Of a DNA stretch of 64,000 bases, positions 10,663 through 19,291 are shown in pieces. The notes below the pieces were generated by a model, which was not told the origin of the DNA, did no database searches, and saw only the letters and a list, made by a program, of their open reading frames with translations. The position numbers were made by a program, and so were the translations under genes. The first letter of the stretch is position 1. Every line of letters starts with the position of its first letter. The stretch lies in NCBI GenBank assembly GCA_004431415.1, contig QPMI01000662.1, positions 117,747-181,746 of the forward strand, read 5' to 3'. Origin of the DNA: Cyanophora paradoxa. Lineage: Eukaryota; Glaucocystophyceae; Cyanophorales; Cyanophoraceae.

Positions 10663-11548
10663 CTACAAACTCCAACTGAAACGAATTATCGATACCATTC
10701 ATATCTACAAGATCACCAAAATAATCACGAAACTCAACTGTTAATTCACGAAAAACAAGGTTTTTGTCTGTTATTTTTATGTATTCACCATGCTCTCCGC
10801 TATGGTAGATATACTTTCCGATGTCCTGACTCAATTGTAATCGCAAGATCGCGCCTTGGTTCTGCGGTTGCGATTTCGGGACTATATTGTGGTTTGATGC
10901 AAAAGAAGAGAGTTCCTTGATATGCATATACAAGTATTGCTCAGCGTTCATATCCGCCATCTTTGGACTTGTTGCTTTGTGTTGCAACGGCACTGGATCT
11001 ACACCTTCAAACGTTATTCCCCATTGTGGGTGATCAGGTGTAATTGGTCTTCCTGCATAAGATAAGTAATTCTCAGGAGCGAATACAGACCTGTTATCTT
11101 CTAAATTGTGTTGCTGGCTTACCAATAATGTTGATCCAAGACCAAGTAGTTTGGCGATTCTATTGTTTGACGCTGCTATTTCGAATGGAACGCTGCTATA
11201 AAATTCTAACTTGTATGTTGTCGGGTTGTAGTATATCTTAAAGAATGTATTTTCAAGAACTTCGTAGTTTAAACCGTAATTATATGGTTGAGTAACTCCA
11301 AAGTGTCCTTGGTTGATGTAACCACTCGGTAACGGAAATACTTGCTGGTTAAGGATGAAACCACCAATGTTATAACGAACTATAATATAATCGGTTCCAA
11401 TCGAATTATAAATGCTGTTCGGAATCTCAGCATACAAAATGCGACATTGTCGGGGTCTGGTTATTGGTGTTGTGAGTGCAACCTTATAAGAGTTTTCTTT
11501 TTGTCCCTCTGGTCGATCTCTACTATCGACATTGACAAGCCGAATCAT
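10646..11548 (-). CDS. Penton / minor capsid-like protein 1, 300 aa
   Basis: It begins MIRLVNVDSRDRPEG, a DSRDR opening seen in penton-type minor capsid proteins of Polinton-like viruses and relatives. It then has TTPITRPRQCRILYAEIPNS and ends with VEFRDYFGDLVDMNGIDNSF, the family pattern of a final strand with D-x-N-G followed by F-x-L-E. These proteins form the vertex capsomer as a single jelly roll. The frame is intact. It is transcribed divergently from the second penton-like gene with only 28 bp between start codons. The assignment is by motif memory, not by alignment. Confidence 0.7.
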   Translation of the reverse strand: MIRLVNVDSRDRPEGQKENSYKVALTTPITRPRQCRILYAEIPNSIYNSIGTDYIIVRYNIGGFILNQQVFPLPSGYINQGHFGVTQPYNYGLNYEVLENTFFKIYYNPTTYKLEFYSSVPFEIAASNNRIAKLLGLGSTLLVSQQHNLEDNRSVFAPENYLSYAGRPITPDHPQWGITFEGVDPVPLQHKATSPKMADMNAEQYLYMHIKELSSFASNHNIVPKSQPQNQGAILRLQLSQDIGKYIYHSGEHGEYIKITDKNLVFRELTVEFRDYFGDLVDMNGIDNSFQLEFVAIGYD

Positions 11549-11576
11549 TTTATTATATGGTTATAGATAAAAGAAG
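11549..11576. promoter_or_regulatory. 28-bp bidirectional promoter between two capsid genes
   Basis: Only 28 bp separate the start codons at 11548 (-) and 11577 (+). The A+T-rich spacer contains TATATGG and TATAGATAAAAG. Both genes must use very compact promoters, possibly with parts lying inside the opposite coding sequence. Other viral genes likewise have TATA- or ATAAA-like sequence within about 10-30 nt of the ATG. Confidence 0.5.
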
Positions 11577-12581
11577 ATGCCTGTGGAATACGTTGAAGTG
11601 TCTTCCTTCAAAACGCTACCTAATCTGGATGCTCCAACATCACGATTTGTTGCGGATCTCCCAAAGACGTATGAGAATGTAAGAGCGGTTCGCCTTGTCT
11701 CCGCTGAATTCTATAACTCCATCCCACTCATTAGCGGTGAGACAGAACCTGGTGATGCAACAGTTGAGGATGCTTTTATTATCAATTTCAGCCAAAAATC
11801 CACATCCACCGGTGCAAATGCTCCTGAGATTCTATATGATAGTTGGCGTTCTATTCGACCTGGTGCAGGTCTAAAAACCCCAATCAATACTCATCAACAA
11901 CTCGTTGCCCGAATCAATAACCGTTTTGAGAATCTCTCGCCTCCTTCTGCAATTCGCTGTGGTTGGGATGTAGCCCAAAAAAAAGTTATCTTTTATGCTC
12001 CTGTGGAGTTCTATATATGCTTCTCATATGCAAAAGATCCTTCTGTTTCTGCAATCGAAAAAGCGCTACGACACGCTCGAATCTTGGGTTTGGATGCTGG
12101 ACGCTGGGGAAACAAGTTTATTAAATCACAGACCTATGGAACAGATACAAGCTCCGTTTTTACAGGTGCAAATGTAAATGGTATTATCTCGACATTCCCA
12201 ACTGAAACCTGTAAAGATAATGTCTTTTTCGTGAGAGTAAAAGAACTGGGTGACCTCGTCCAATGTGCCGATGGTCTCCTTACTGGATACTTCCATAAAC
12301 TCACGGTTCAAGATAAAGACTTTGCGGAACACGTTGTTTACAATTCGACGGAAGCAAATCCGCTGTATAAATATTATAATAAGAAACTATCACTATCGCA
12401 ATTATCGGTAGATGTTGTGAATGCTCAAAATGAATTAATTGATTTCGAGGGGCAACCTGTGCATCTGACATTCGAGATCCGCTATGGTGATGAACCTGCC
12501 GGCGATCCGATTTATGAGTATTTCAAAATGAGAATGAGAGAAACCCACCCCTTCTATCCAAATATTGCGGGATTCGCGTAA
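11577..12581 (+). CDS. Penton / minor capsid-like protein 2, 334 aa
   Basis: Intact frame. The start region (VRAVRLVSAEFYNSIP) and the C-terminal LSQLSVDVVNAQNELIDFEG then VHLTFEIRYGD follow the same layout as the neighbouring penton-like protein: N-terminal strand, variable middle, then L-x-V-D-x-x-x-N and a terminal LTFE strand. This suggests a diverged paralogue or a second minor capsid protein. It stands directly before the major capsid gene on the same strand, which supports a virion role. I infer the function from this pattern and from position. Confidence 0.6.
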   Translation: MPVEYVEVSSFKTLPNLDAPTSRFVADLPKTYENVRAVRLVSAEFYNSIPLISGETEPGDATVEDAFIINFSQKSTSTGANAPEILYDSWRSIRPGAGLKTPINTHQQLVARINNRFENLSPPSAIRCGWDVAQKKVIFYAPVEFYICFSYAKDPSVSAIEKALRHARILGLDAGRWGNKFIKSQTYGTDTSSVFTGANVNGIISTFPTETCKDNVFFVRVKELGDLVQCADGLLTGYFHKLTVQDKDFAEHVVYNSTEANPLYKYYNKKLSLSQLSVDVVNAQNELIDFEGQPVHLTFEIRYGDEPAGDPIYEYFKMRMRETHPFYPNIAGFA

Positions 12582-12635
12582 ATTAAGGATCATTCACAGA
12601 ATTTTTATATTTTTGTATAGTAAAAGCAAAACAGA

Positions 12636-14033
12636 ATGGATGTTACCTCGACCCTTCAACGTCTTTCTCTGAAAGAGGCGCTAACAACGCCCGAGGAAGC
12701 CAAAGCGTTCTTCCTCGATAACTCGCTTATGCTTGGTCTCGAATCGAAGACGAAACCCGTTCTCGTAACTGTTAGTCCATCGACAACCTATGACAACAAC
12801 GTAGGTCAACGCGTTTCTTTCAAACTTCCCCGCTACAACTTTGTTGGTAAAATCGAACTCGCTTTCGATCTTCCCGAACTAACCGCTTTCGAAGGCGATA
12901 CCGACCTGGTGCGCAATGGTTACACCCGCCCCGTAGGTGCGCTTGTAGAGCGTCTTGAATTCTCGTATGGCTCGTATACCTACCACGTGCCGTCTGATTT
13001 CCTGGCGATTTTCCCACTGGTCTACTATTCAGAAGATCAACTGGCAAAAAAGAAGCGCTCTATGGGAATGCTCCATGGTATTCCCGCTCACGGAACCAAC
13101 CGTAAAGGTGGCGCTTTCTTCGTTGAGATTCCGGTGCCGTGGTTGAACCACTACCTACCACTTGGCGCTCTCTCGGGTGAAGCCGTTATCACTGTGTGGT
13201 TTAAGGAAGCCAACAAGGGTTACCTTGAAACTTCTTATGGTGGTCGCTCTCTTCCAGTTGTTACTGATGCTGCCGATAAATCCACCGATGATGGACTGGG
13301 AAGCGCTACCAATGTTACACTTGCTAATGTTGGTCAAAACATCACCACTGGTGAAATTACTGGGTTCGAAGTTGCTGGAACTGTTCCTCCAATGACCCAT
13401 TACATCTCCATTAAGTCTCCTCGTCTCTACATGCATGCTATTAACGTTTCAGATGAACTATTTGCTACTGTTATTGAGAAGGTTAAGACCACGGGGATGG
13501 CTATTCCCGCTCTCGATATCGGTTTCGTCGATGCAATCGGTGTTCAGGCAAAAGGTAACACTCAACCCAACCGAATCAATCTTAGCCAAATCTCCGGTCT
13601 GGTTTATGCTCTTCTTGTCTCTGTTCGCGATGCTGATGGTGTCGATACTTCCAATGGTTCTCACAGCGTCCTTAAAACGCTTGCGAATGCGAAGGATATC
13701 ACGATGACTTGTGAGATCAATGGACAGCGTCTGTATTCCACGGAGCCAATCCCGCTACTCAAAGGAGCGGAACTCATCGCCGATGCCTTCAAATGCTCAA
13801 ACATGGACAAGGAAGCAAACCGTTACGTCCTTACCGGTCTTCCATTCTGTGTTGATGGTGAGAAGGCGATTCGCAACATTGCCCAATCTGGATATGTTGA
13901 CCTTACGAACTCGTCGTCATCATTCCTTACTCTGTATCTTCCTGCTAATCGCACAATTACTGTTAACGTTCGCGCTCTCATGCATTCGTTCATTATTGTC
14001 GATAAGGACGGAATTCGCCGCATTAATCTCTAA
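12636..14033 (+). CDS. MCP: Major capsid protein, double jelly roll, 465 aa
   Basis: Intact 465-residue protein. After a short helical N-terminus it has KPVLVTVSPSTTYDNNVGQ and VSFKLPRYNFVGKIELAFDL, the opening strands typical of double-jelly-roll capsid proteins in Polinton-like viruses. GALVERLEFSYGSYTYHVPS follows, then a proline-led strand IPVPWLNHYLPLGALSGEAV and a C-terminal VNVRALMHSFIIVDKDGIRR. The length is normal for the group. It is followed 61 bp later by the packaging ATPase, the usual neighbour. Codon use is more G+C-tolerant than in surrounding viral genes, as expected for a highly expressed protein. Confidence 0.82.
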   Translation: MDVTSTLQRLSLKEALTTPEEAKAFFLDNSLMLGLESKTKPVLVTVSPSTTYDNNVGQRVSFKLPRYNFVGKIELAFDLPELTAFEGDTDLVRNGYTRPVGALVERLEFSYGSYTYHVPSDFLAIFPLVYYSEDQLAKKKRSMGMLHGIPAHGTNRKGGAFFVEIPVPWLNHYLPLGALSGEAVITVWFKEANKGYLETSYGGRSLPVVTDAADKSTDDGLGSATNVTLANVGQNITTGEITGFEVAGTVPPMTHYISIKSPRLYMHAINVSDELFATVIEKVKTTGMAIPALDIGFVDAIGVQAKGNTQPNRINLSQISGLVYALLVSVRDADGVDTSNGSHSVLKTLANAKDITMTCEINGQRLYSTEPIPLLKGAELIADAFKCSNMDKEANRYVLTGLPFCVDGEKAIRNIAQSGYVDLTNSSSSFLTLYLPANRTITVNVRALMHSFIIVDKDGIRRINL

Positions 14034-14094
14034 ACCATTATCAGTAAGATTTCGTTATTTTTATCTGTCTTTATTAAGAAGAATCTACAACACC

Positions 14095-14877
14095 ATGTCT
14101 GACGTTCCCGAATTTAATGCTGCTGAGATGATAAACCCACCATTCCGTGTCTTAGCAATTGGAAAATCTGCAACGGGTAAAAGCGAAGCGGTCAAGTATT
14201 GGCTAAAACAGCTACATGATGCGAAAAAGATAGATGTGGTTCTCGTTGTAAGTGGGACGAGTTTCAATCATTTCTGGGATAAAGTAGCAACATTGCAACT
14301 CGGTAAATGGGATGCGCCTTACATCGCTAAACTTCTCGATGAAAGACAAGAGAAAATTGAGAAAGGAGAACCCGTTAACCAATTATGTGTCGTTCTCGAT
14401 GATCTTATAGACAATGAGATAGTCGATCTAACCCGTGATAAAATTATTGGAAGTCTTTACAGCCGTGGAAGACATTCGAAAATTTCGATTATCTGCATAA
14501 CTCAGAAACTGCGTAAGGTTTCTTCAACCATTCGTGTCAATTCGGATTATGCAATGTTCCTAAGTGCCGCCAATCGCAAAGAACTGGAAGCCATTGAAGA
14601 AGAATACAATATCATGCGGGATAAAGACGCTTTCTATAAGATGTTTGAGGAATACGTTCACTCCTATCAGTTTCTCATTTGGAGTTCTGCGAATTATTCG
14701 GTGGAATACTATGTTGATAAAGCGGAACTCGTTAAAGAGTTTGGGTTTCCTCGGTTTCACAGAAAGCCCAAAAAGAAAGAAGACGAATTAAAACCACCCG
14801 AGAAGGAGGAAGCGCCAAAAGAGATAAAGAGCGCTGTTCACACGAATAAGTTGATGCGATATAAGAGGGGATTGTAA
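14095..14877 (+). CDS. FtsK/HerA-type genome-packaging ATPase, 260 aa
   Basis: The ATPase pumps viral DNA into capsids. Walker A is AIGKSATGKSE at about residues 20-30. Walker B is QLCVVLDDLIDN with the Asp pair. SIICITQKLRKVS follows and fits sensor strand 3. VNSDYAMFLSAANRKELEAI fits the later core. The ATG at 14095 is chosen because it directly precedes the conserved N-terminus MSDVPEFNAAEM; the open frame extends upstream inside the capsid gene without other support. The C-terminus is Lys/Glu/Pro-rich. No missing catalytic residue is seen. Confidence 0.87.
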   Translation: MSDVPEFNAAEMINPPFRVLAIGKSATGKSEAVKYWLKQLHDAKKIDVVLVVSGTSFNHFWDKVATLQLGKWDAPYIAKLLDERQEKIEKGEPVNQLCVVLDDLIDNEIVDLTRDKIIGSLYSRGRHSKISIICITQKLRKVSSTIRVNSDYAMFLSAANRKELEAIEEEYNIMRDKDAFYKMFEEYVHSYQFLIWSSANYSVEYYVDKAELVKEFGFPRFHRKPKKKEDELKPPEKEEAPKEIKSAVHTNKLMRYKRGL

Positions 14878-14905
14878 AATTATCTCTGTATGTTATAAAT
14901 ATACA

Positions 14906-15637
14906 ATGCCGCCGAAACGTAGAGGTGTTCCCGCTGGTGCAATGTCATATTCCGGCGGTGAAAGTCACGGATCTCTCAACACTACACCCATGAAATTCAA
15001 CGGAATGAGCGAAGTGAAACCATCACAACAGGAAGAAGACCCCTTAAATGCGGCGTATGAAGAAGCGCCCGGTGATAAAGCGCCGCAAACCTCCCAAAGT
15101 GAGCAACTGAACATTACGCCGGAAGTCTCGAAGATGAAGGCGGTCGGTGAAGGTGCGCGCCGGATTATCGGTGCTGCCGATGATCGTGAACTTGGTCTAA
15201 AAGATCTTTCACTCGCTCGCAAGGGTGAAGGTGTTTCCAAAGAATCCGATAAGGTAATTCAATCGATGGCTGGTGAAGTTACTTACAAGGTTGCGCCAAC
15301 TCAAAACATCCACCGAATCCCGAAAGCGCAATGGGATGAGATGACCGCTAAATTAAAGGATCTGGAAGCAAAATCAAGCGCTCTTGAACAGTATGTAACT
15401 GAGAAGAAGGAGCGATCGAAAATCAAGGAAATGCTGCGCAAAGAGGTATTCCGAATGGGTATTACCGGTCTTCCCGATAAGCAGTTTATTGGTAAGAAGG
15501 AGACTCAAATTGATGAACAAGCGGTAGATGAGTTGAAGACAAAGACCCAAAAGGGAACTGTTGAACCTGGTGCTACCAAAGCGGAAGTCGACAAAGGTGT
15601 AGCTCCCACAGCATACAAGCGGAGAGTTTGGCTTTAA
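14906..15637 (+). CDS. Viral coiled-coil protein of unknown function, 243 aa
   Basis: Starts 28 bp after the ATPase stop. It begins with a basic, Gly/Ser-rich segment (MPPKRRGVPAGAMSYSGGES), then a polar, disordered-looking region. A Lys/Glu heptad stretch follows at about residues 145-190 (AKLKDLEAKSSALEQYVTEK), then IKEMLRKEVFRMGITGLPDK. It ends in a basic KRRVWL. There is no signal peptide or membrane span. Position inside the capsid/ATPase block suggests a virion, scaffold or DNA-condensing role. I do not recognise the family. Confidence 0.6.
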   Translation: MPPKRRGVPAGAMSYSGGESHGSLNTTPMKFNGMSEVKPSQQEEDPLNAAYEEAPGDKAPQTSQSEQLNITPEVSKMKAVGEGARRIIGAADDRELGLKDLSLARKGEGVSKESDKVIQSMAGEVTYKVAPTQNIHRIPKAQWDEMTAKLKDLEAKSSALEQYVTEKKERSKIKEMLRKEVFRMGITGLPDKQFIGKKETQIDEQAVDELKTKTQKGTVEPGATKAEVDKGVAPTAYKRRVWL

Positions 15638-15663
15638 TTATATATTGTTTAAAGAGGGAATCA

Positions 15664-15882
15664 ATGGAGTTTCTGAAAAAGATCATTGAGATGTTTGAGA
15701 TGCATTGCGTAACCGATTGTCACAATGACTGCTGCGATACGAAATTCGAAATGGATTTCTCAGATGGTGGAAGCGATGGAGGGCGAAGGCAATCACAAGA
15801 TTCGATAACAACTGAGACAGTCACCGTTACAGAAACAGAGACTGTCCGTCGCCGATCGTTTGCGCAAAACGATCATAAATAA
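15664..15882 (+). CDS. Small Cys-rich viral protein, 72 aa
   Basis: Begins at ATG 15664 (MEFLKKIIEMFEMHCVTDCH). It contains five Cys within the first half (C..C..C-C-x..), then a Ser/Thr-rich segment with TTETVTVTETETV and a basic tail. Five Cys plus His could bind zinc. It is close behind the coiled-coil gene on the same strand, probably co-transcribed. Unknown function; small size makes the call uncertain. Confidence 0.4.
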   Translation: MEFLKKIIEMFEMHCVTDCHNDCCDTKFEMDFSDGGSDGGRRQSQDSITTETVTVTETETVRRRSFAQNDHK

Positions 15883-16087
15883 TATCTTTGGTTATGGTAT
15901 CGAATGCTCGAAGAGATCTACGCCATCATACTATCGAAACGACAGATTTACGCCGTTAAATCTGCAATTGAAGAACGTAGACACCAACTGGCTTTGGTCA
16001 ACAAAAAATGACACCATAAAATACTTAAAGACATCAGGCATAATACAGAGTGGTAAAACATTTTCTCAACTACATATAAAGGGGAAC

Positions 16088-16324
16088 ATGGCGACTGTAA
16101 TTCATATAACCGAAGACATGATTAGCGTTGTCGAATTCGGCGATGAAGAAGAGGAGACCCGCGCCAATTACAAGATGAGAGATGCTCTAAGGAAGCGAAC
16201 GCTCTACAACGAAGACCCGGTTTATCGGGAGTATAAGAAGGCGCAATCGCTCGCTTCATATTATCGTCGTAAGGAGCGGGAGGGAATTGAAAACAAGTCG
16301 CGGGGACGTCCACGAAAGTATTAA
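16088..16324 (+). CDS. Small acidic/basic viral protein with C-terminal AT-hook-like motif, 78 aa
   Basis: ATG at 16088 is preferred over a long in-frame upstream extension with no ATG. It is preceded by GGTAAAACATTTTCTCA and ACATATAAAGGGG. The protein has an acidic stretch (VVEFGDEEEETRANYK), a charged helix rich in Arg and Lys, and ends SRGRPRKY. That ending fits the R/G-R-P core of an AT-hook, which binds the minor groove of A+T-rich DNA, an apt ligand for this A+T-rich genome. A nucleoid or regulatory role is inferred. Confidence 0.5.
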   Translation: MATVIHITEDMISVVEFGDEEEETRANYKMRDALRKRTLYNEDPVYREYKKAQSLASYYRRKEREGIENKSRGRPRKY

Positions 16325-16530
16325 GGGAAATCCCCATTTGACCGCTGAACCCAATTACTCATTTTTCGAGCGGTCTATCGATATGCTTCGATAGATCCGT
16401 TACCATCTCCCGATTGCCGTTTTTGGTAATTGAAGAGATATCAACCACTTAAAGGTTAGCCGCCAAAAAATGATAGGAATCCGGAGAAACTCTTTTCTCC
16501 ATCATAGATAAGACACCCCCGATTATCGAG

Positions 16531-18871
16531 ATGAACGCTGCCGCCAAGAAATCCCTGAAACGCCTTGTTGATTGGCTTCGTGAAGACGATGTCCTGTCTG
16601 AGAATATCGTAATACCCGTTGATCCCGATACCAAAAAACCCCTTTTCGCCCATAAAGACGGATCGTGGACTTGGGATAAATTCGATGAAGCCCTGAAATC
16701 CGGTAAGTATGTTGCTTGGGGCATTCTCGCTCGCAATATCGTGGTTATCGACTTCGACCAAGAGGAGGATTTCACCAAATTCGAGGAGCAATTCCCGATG
16801 ATTTCGGTGGTGTCAATCCTCTTGCTAAAACCAAAAAAGGATATCATGTTTACTTCTCTCGTCCTTCTGACTTCGATGCTGTGAAGATCTGGGATAAAGC
16901 GGGTGCTTTCAAAGGTTATCCTAAGATCGACTGTAAGACAATTGCGTCCACTGGAACTGCTGGGTTGATCAACGTTTCCCCAAGCCCGGTAAAACTTGGA
17001 TCAGAGAACCATGGGCGGAAGGCTGTGAGTTGATCGAACCGAGTGCTGAACTCCAAAAGTGGATGATTGACAACTACCTTTTTCCGAAAGGCGGACACTC
17101 TTCTATTGATAGGAGCATTGAAGAGGATTTGCAGAAACACATTCTCCGGAAACTTGAAGAATTTGGTTTCATCTTACCCACAATCATTAATGAGACCGAG
17201 AAGGGTTACAGTTTCACTGCTGAGAACAAAGGTCTGATTTGTCCCTGCTGCAAGGGAAGCCATGACTCCAACAATTGGTATATACTTCAAGGGAACGAGA
17301 AAGACAAGTATATTGTTTCAAGTTATAGCACCAATTGCAAGAAGCGAGTTATGACGGTTCGCGTTCAAGCTGATACCGATGTTCAGATTGAAAAGCTAAT
17401 TGATCGGTCGATTGGATCTGATGGCGGACATTATGATGTTGCCCAGGTTGCTTTTCTTGTTCTGCGAGACAGCTACAAGTATTCAAACAAGACGTGGTTC
17501 AAGTTCAACGAGGCTTACGGAATCTGGGAGATGGATGAGACCGGGAAACGAATCTATCTGTGTTTGAGTTGCAGGGTTTGCCCGGCTTATCTTCAACGTG
17601 CTGTGCAATTCGCTCAGAGAGCGCTTCGTGATGAAGAGAATCGTGCATCTTTGGAGGAGAGATCACAGGTTCTTCTTGGTATCGCAAAGAAACTCAAACA
17701 GACTAATTACCGAACTTCTCTTCTGTCTGATCTCACAGTTCTGATGAACGATAAGACATTCTTCGAGAGACTTGATACTGTTACCAATGTGATTGGATTC
17801 ACAAATGGCGTATTTGATCTGAATTCTATGACTTTCCGAAGGGGACTCCCAGAAGACATGATCAGTAAGACTGTTGGTTATGATTATTGCCCCGAGGTGG
17901 ATTCTGTGAAAGTCACCAAGATCCTTTCCATCTACTCTGACATCATCGAAGAGGAAATTGAGCGCAATTTCGTGATGGGTTCGATCGCTTTCTCTCTGAG
18001 TGGTCGCACAGATATTCAAAAGTTCAATTTCTGGACTGGAATTGGAGCCAATGGTAAATCTCTCGTTCAGGAGATGGTCAAGCAAACATTCGGACAGTAT
18101 TTCGGAACAATCAATATGTCATATTGGACGAAACCGAAAAAGAATGCATCAGACGCTACACCTGAACTTGCGGATATTCTGGGTCGTCGCATTATCTTTT
18201 CAAATGAAGCGGAAGATGGCGACAAGCTTCAAATTAGCAAGATCAAAGAGATTACAGGTGGTAACGAGATGAAGGTTCGCGCCCTGTTCAAAGATCCTGT
18301 TACCTACATTCCTATGGGTCAAATCTTCTTATCGACGAATGAGAACCTGGGGATGAGTAAACCCGATGCTGCGATTTACCGGCGACTCTCTTACTATCGT
18401 TTCTCTTGTGTCTTCAAGCCCAACCCTCAACCTGGTGAGAAGAAAGCGGATACTTCGCTTATGTCCATCATGAATGACGACGAATACAAGATGGCTCAAA
18501 TGTCGATCTTCTTGGACATGTGGAAGAAACAGGATCTTGCACAGCTGCTGATGAATCCGCCACAGTCTATCATCGATCAGGGACTTGAATACTTTAATGA
18601 TAACGATAAAATCGGGGAATGGCTCCGCAGCACTTATGAGAAGACCGGAAGCCGAAATGATTTCATTTCGAGTGAATCTATCATTGCTGGCTATCGTTCT
18701 GTTGATGATAAAACCGATGCCACGAGTATTGGAAAGCGAGTCCGCGAAGTCTTTAATGTGAAGTCTGAAACTGTTCGAGAAAGAGGTCAGGTGAAGCGTG
18801 GTTACTTCGGACTGAAAAAGAAGATTATGATTGAGGACGACGATGACGACGACGTAGAGGCTCCCAACTAA
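16531..18871 (+). CDS. Primase-polymerase / D5-like SF3 helicase (two frame breaks)
   Basis: A replicative primase-helicase of about 780 residues. The N-terminal part resembles the prim-pol domain (VDWLREDD, GKYVAWGILARNIVVIDFDQ with a D-x-D, then GYHVYFSRPSDF and TIASTGTAG). A Cys-rich patch CPCCKGSHDSNNW and a D5_N-like middle with FTNGVFDLNSMTF follow. Then comes the SF3 core: Walker A FWTGIGANGKS, Walker B RRIIFSNEAEDG and motif C MGQIFLSTNE. The C-terminus is very acidic. The frame breaks at the CCC run 16794-16796 and the CCCC run 16978-16981. At each, one extra base restores the conserved reading. No other stop interrupts it, so the gene may be intact in the organism. Confidence 0.85.
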
Positions 18872-18938
18872 TTACAACAAAACATACTATTCTTACTGAT
18901 AATTCATACTTTTTTTATAACCTTACTGAAAACAGTAA

Positions 18939-19030
18939 GTGTAACAGGTGTAACAGGTAAATCCCAAACTTCGCTCCTAGGGAGGTGAAAATCCGAAAAC
19001 TTTGGGATTTACCTGTTACACCCGTTACAC
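18939..19030. repeat. Hairpin repeat C, internal copy of the TIR hairpin
   Basis: Arms 18939-18968 and 19001-19030 are reverse complements with one mismatch and share the GTGTAACAGGTGTAACAGGT plus AAATCCCAAA arm of the TIR hairpins. The loop is the reverse complement of the left-TIR B loop with a few differences, so this copy lies in opposite orientation. It sits in the gap between helicase and polymerase. Confidence 0.88.
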
Positions 19031-19090
19031 CGAATAAAAAATAAAAAATTGACTGGTGATTTAAAAATTGAACGTGTGTCTCAGTTGAAA

Positions 19091-19249
19091 ATGAATAACG
19101 TCAAAATGAACCAATCAATTGTGGAAGGTGATTTGGAAGAGGTTGCAAAGTTCATAAAGTATAATTGTGGTATCAATAACAGGCGGAAGAGAAACTATGT
19201 TACTATATATATTCCAAAGGAAACAACGGTGAGAATCATTAGAACTTAA
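19091..19249 (+). CDS. Possible small viral protein, 52 aa
   Basis: ATG at 19091 (MNNVKMNQSIVEGDLEEVAK), with a basic middle NRRKRNY and a terminal beta-like VTIYIPKETTVRIIRT. It lies between hairpin C and the polymerase gene, 42 bp before the polymerase start. There is no recognisable family; A+T content and codon use match the viral genes. A low-confidence call. Confidence 0.3.
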   Translation: MNNVKMNQSIVEGDLEEVAKFIKYNCGINNRRKRNYVTIYIPKETTVRIIRT

Positions 19250-19291
19250 TGCGTTCAAACTCTAAAATAAAAATGTTCCTTTATAGCAAAG

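Noticed and set aside
13711-14094. Upstream extension of the packaging ATPase frame into the capsid gene
   Set aside because: It overlaps the capsid C-terminus in another frame and lacks similarity; the ATG at 14095 gives the normal ATPase start.
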